Shown here: in pieces, positions 13,755 through 15,492 of the stretch | Layout of the letters: every line of letters begins with the position of its first letter | How positions within the stretch are numbered: position 1 is the first letter of the stretch | NCBI GenBank assembly: GCA_947628575.1 | Contig: CANRAK010000028.1 | Location: 1 to 15,492 of the forward strand | Source: an uncultured Clostridia bacterium | GTDB taxonomy: Bacteria; Bacillota; Clostridia; TANB77; CAG-465 | Length of the DNA stretch: 15,492 nucleotides | Direction of reading: 5' to 3' | Translations under genes and position numbers: made by a program | Notes under the pieces: model-generated | What the model was told of the DNA's origin: nothing | The model's database searches: none | What the model saw: the letters and a program-made list of their open reading frames with translations, nothing else

Positions 13755-14255
13755 TTAAGCATTTTCAGCTTGTTTTTCTCTTGCTTGATCTAATACAACT
13801 GCAAGGTTACGTATATTTCCAAGTAATGCAGATGCAAGCATAGAGTATAAAGTATCTTTTGTTGGTAAAGATGCAAGTTTTTTAACTTCATTTACATCTA
13901 TAATTTTACCATCCATAACACCAAGTTTTATTGTATAAAAATCATGGTCTTTTGCAAAATCATTTGCAACTTTAGCAGGTGCAACATAATCGTCATATCC
14001 AATTACTACTGCAGTAGGTCCTTCTAAAGTATCTATTCCTTCAATTCCAGCAACTTTTGCAGCATATTGAATTGTAGAATTTTTAACAACACAATATTCA
14101 TTACCATCAGCTCTAAATTGAGCACGTAATTTAGTGTCTTCTTCTACTGAGATACCTCTGTATTCAGTAAGAATAATCATTTTAGCTTTTTTAAATTTTT
14201 CAGAAAGTTCTTCTACTTTTGCTTTCTTTTGGTTTAATATTTTCTCACTTGGCAC
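13755..14255 (-). CDS. rplJ: 50S ribosomal protein L10
   Basis: Base of the ribosomal stalk, carrying L7/L12 dimers, and the autogenous regulator of its own operon in bacteria where this has been studied. The 166 residues have the typical start with KILNQKKAKVEELSEKF, the 23S-binding N-terminal domain with LTEYRGISVEE, and a C-terminal helix for L12 binding. The start is GTG at 14255 with AAGGAGG about nine to ten bases upstream. An L10 leader with an attenuator hairpin lies directly upstream. Confidence 0.96.
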   Translation of the reverse strand: MPSEKILNQKKAKVEELSEKFKKAKMIILTEYRGISVEEDTKLRAQFRADGNEYCVVKNSTIQYAAKVAGIEGIDTLEGPTAVVIGYDDYVAPAKVANDFAKDHDFYTIKLGVMDGKIIDVNEVKKLASLPTKDTLYSMLASALLGNIRNLAVVLDQAREKQAENA

Positions 14256-14261
14256 TTTTTT

Positions 14262-14384
14262 GACACCTCCTTAAATTCAAAAAAAGTTTTTGCCAGACAC
14301 TTACGAGATTTTTAAGCATCTAACAAAAACTTAAGTTCCGTTATCTTATTTAAAAACCTCGGTAAGATTTATGGATTTCTCCAC
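14262..14384 (-). promoter_or_regulatory. L10 leader (autoregulatory RNA of rplJL)
   Basis: The interval between rplA and rplJ contains motifs of the ribosomal protein L10 leader: CTTACCGAGG, ACGGAACTT and CTCGTAAGTGTCTGGCAAA in that order on the minus strand. Arms 14350-14366 and 14300-14315 form a 16-bp helix with one bulged C and one G-U. The L10-L12 complex is known to bind this RNA class, and in B. subtilis it controls termination. Mutually exclusive pairing with the hairpin at 14284-14332 is visible here. Confidence 0.85.
14275..14332 (-). terminator. Attenuator hairpin upstream of rplJ
   Basis: Minus-strand arms AAGTTTTTG (14332-14324) and CAAAAACTT (14292-14284) form a perfect 9-bp stem, followed by TTTTT. 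The 31-base loop contains one strand of the L10-binding helix, so the two structures compete. It is probably a regulated terminator setting rplJL level relative to rplKA. Confidence 0.7.
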
Positions 14385-15065
14385 TTACTGTCTTGGGTTA
14401 ATTTTAATACCTACGCCCATTGTTGTTGAAATAGCTATAGATTTTAAGTATGTACCTTTAGCTGCGACAGGTTTTGCCTTAACAATAGCGTTTAATAAAG
14501 CTTCATAGTTTTGGATTAGTTTATCTGCTCCAAATGAAACTTTACCTATTGGGCAGTGAATAATGTTAGTTTTATCTAATCTATATTCGATTTTACCAGC
14601 TTTAATTTCAGATACTGCTTTAGCAACATCCATAGTTACAGTACCAGATTTTGGATTAGGCATTAATCCTTTTGGTCCTAATAACTTAGCTATTCTTCCT
14701 AATGAAGCCATCATATCTGGTGTAGCAACTACTACATCAAAATCAAACCAGTTTTCTCTTTGGATTTTTTGAATCATATCATCATCACCAACGAAATCTG
14801 CACCAGCTTCTTTAGCAGCATCAGCTTTATCACCTTTAGCTATAACTAAAACTTTTTTAGATTTACCTGTACCATTTGGAAGTACGATAACACCTCTAAC
14901 TTGTTGATCAGCTTGTTTAGAGTCAACACCTAGTTTTATGTGCATTTCAACTGTTTCGTCAAATTTAGCTTTAGGCATTTTTAAAGCAAGATCAAAAGCT
15001 TCTTTTACATCATAAAGTTTTCCTGCTTCAACTAACTTATTAGCTTCGTCCATTCTTTTACTCAT
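14385..15065 (-). CDS. rplA: 50S ribosomal protein L1
   Basis: L1 binds 23S rRNA at the L1 stalk and helps release deacylated tRNA; it is also a translational repressor of its operon in some bacteria. The signature LLGPKGLMPNPKSGT is at about 128-142, and the C-terminal part with VGIKINPRQ is complete. I start at ATG 15065 (MSKRMDEANK), giving 226 residues, because GGAGGG lies six bases upstream; the longer reading from TTG at 15095 would include that site. It is 47 bases downstream of rplK. Confidence 0.96.
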   Translation of the reverse strand: MSKRMDEANKLVEAGKLYDVKEAFDLALKMPKAKFDETVEMHIKLGVDSKQADQQVRGVIVLPNGTGKSKKVLVIAKGDKADAAKEAGADFVGDDDMIQKIQRENWFDFDVVVATPDMMASLGRIAKLLGPKGLMPNPKSGTVTMDVAKAVSEIKAGKIEYRLDKTNIIHCPIGKVSFGADKLIQNYEALLNAIVKAKPVAAKGTYLKSIAISTTMGVGIKINPRQ

Positions 15066-15112
15066 CTTTTTCCCTCCTTTGGTCTTAGCGAACAATTAAT
15101 GTTCTCCCACAT

Positions 15113-15492
15113 TTAGTCTTCAACGACGATCCCCATTGATCTAGCTGTACCTTTAACCATAGATACTGCAGAATCTAGTGATGATGCGTTAAGATCTTTC
15201 ATTTTAATTTTAGCAATTTCCTCTGCTTGTGCTCTTTTAATTGTAGCAACTTTATCTCTATGAGGTCTTGCTGAACCTTTTTGAATTTTTGCTGCTTGTT
15301 TTAATAGCACTGCTGCAGGTGGAGTTTTTAAAACATATTCAAATGTTTTATCTTGATAAACTGTTAAGATAACTGGGAATATCATTCCTGCATCTTTAGC
15401 AGTTTTTTCATTGAAATCCTTACAAAATTGCATTATGTTTATTCCAGTTGGTCCTAATGCTGGTCCTACTGGTGGTGCTGGATTAGCTTTAC
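15113..15492 (-). CDS. rplK: 50S ribosomal protein L11 (N-terminus beyond right edge)
   Basis: C-terminal 125 residues of L11, which binds the GTPase-associated region of 23S rRNA. The visible part starts with KANPAPPVGPALGPTGINIM, the conserved N-terminal domain, and ends VED; about 15 residues are missing at the right edge. The internal ATG at 15433 is not the start, since the L11 frame is open upstream. The usual LGQ is LGP here, a small variation. It heads the visible part of the rplK-rplA-rplJ-rplL cluster; the promoter is outside the window. Confidence 0.96.
   Translation of the reverse strand, partial: KANPAPPVGPALGPTGINIMQFCKDFNEKTAKDAGMIFPVILTVYQDKTFEYVLKTPPAAVLLKQAAKIQKGSARPHRDKVATIKRAQAEEIAKIKMKDLNASSLDSAVSMVKGTARSMGIVVED

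Noticed and set aside
13385..13843. A 152-codon plus-strand frame opposite rplL and rplJ
   Set aside because: It is antisense to two certain ribosomal genes, and its Ala-rich stretch is the mirror of the L7/L12 hinge.
15090..15104. GAACA/TGTTC inverted repeat between rplK and rplA
   Set aside because: Only five base pairs and no T-tract; the two genes are expected to be cotranscribed.
1..15492. CRISPR array, insertion sequence, toxin-antitoxin or restriction system
   Set aside because: No repeated spacers, transposase, terminal inverted repeats or defence motifs are visible; the gene content is mostly housekeeping.

Overview
The window looks like the chromosome of a low-GC Gram-positive bacterium (Bacillota, probably class Clostridia). 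The evidence is very AT-rich DNA, strong AGGAGG ribosome binding sites, near-consensus sigma-A promoters with 17-bp spacers, a radA-disA pair, a CarD-type RNA polymerase factor, a one-piece tmRNA, and a ribosomal protein block with an L10 leader. The species cannot be named from the sequence. Apart from one orphan gene, all genes lie on the minus strand, so transcription runs right to left.

Right to left: 15492-13300 is the end of a ribosomal protein cluster, rplK (cut by the edge), rplA, L10 leader with attenuator, rplJ and rplL. It closes at a terminator shared with a convergent plus-strand gene of unknown function (12734-13267). rpoB does not follow rplL. Next is ssrA (tmRNA, 12238-12590), whose promoter is divergent from that of the orphan gene. 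Directly downstream of ssrA is a truncated, frameshifted dinD-like remnant, suggesting an old mobile-element scar at a classic integration site. Then come radA-disA (DNA repair and c-di-AMP synthesis), a single-gene unit for a secreted protein with a SpaA/Cna-B-like domain, and an isoprenoid operon (ispA, an HD hydrolase, uppS) making prenyl diphosphates and the undecaprenyl carrier. carD follows, then two tandem PHP-domain phosphoesterase paralogues, each with its own promoter. The last complete unit is a two-gene operon of a MurE-type muropeptide ligase and arginase. The first nine codons of another minus-strand gene run off the left edge.

Several units concern the envelope: uppS makes the lipid carrier, the MurE-like enzyme adds the third stem-peptide residue, and c-di-AMP from DisA is linked to wall homeostasis in Firmicutes. 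The most interesting proposal is that the MurE-like ligase, which lacks the diaminopimelate signature and has arginase (an ornithine producer) as its only operon partner, may add L-ornithine to peptidoglycan. Other points of interest are the ssrA-proximal dinD remnant, mutually exclusive helices in the L10 leader, a 7-bp tandem duplication across the carD start, and the duplicated PHP gene-plus-promoter units. All family assignments are from motif recognition by eye; no database search was run.
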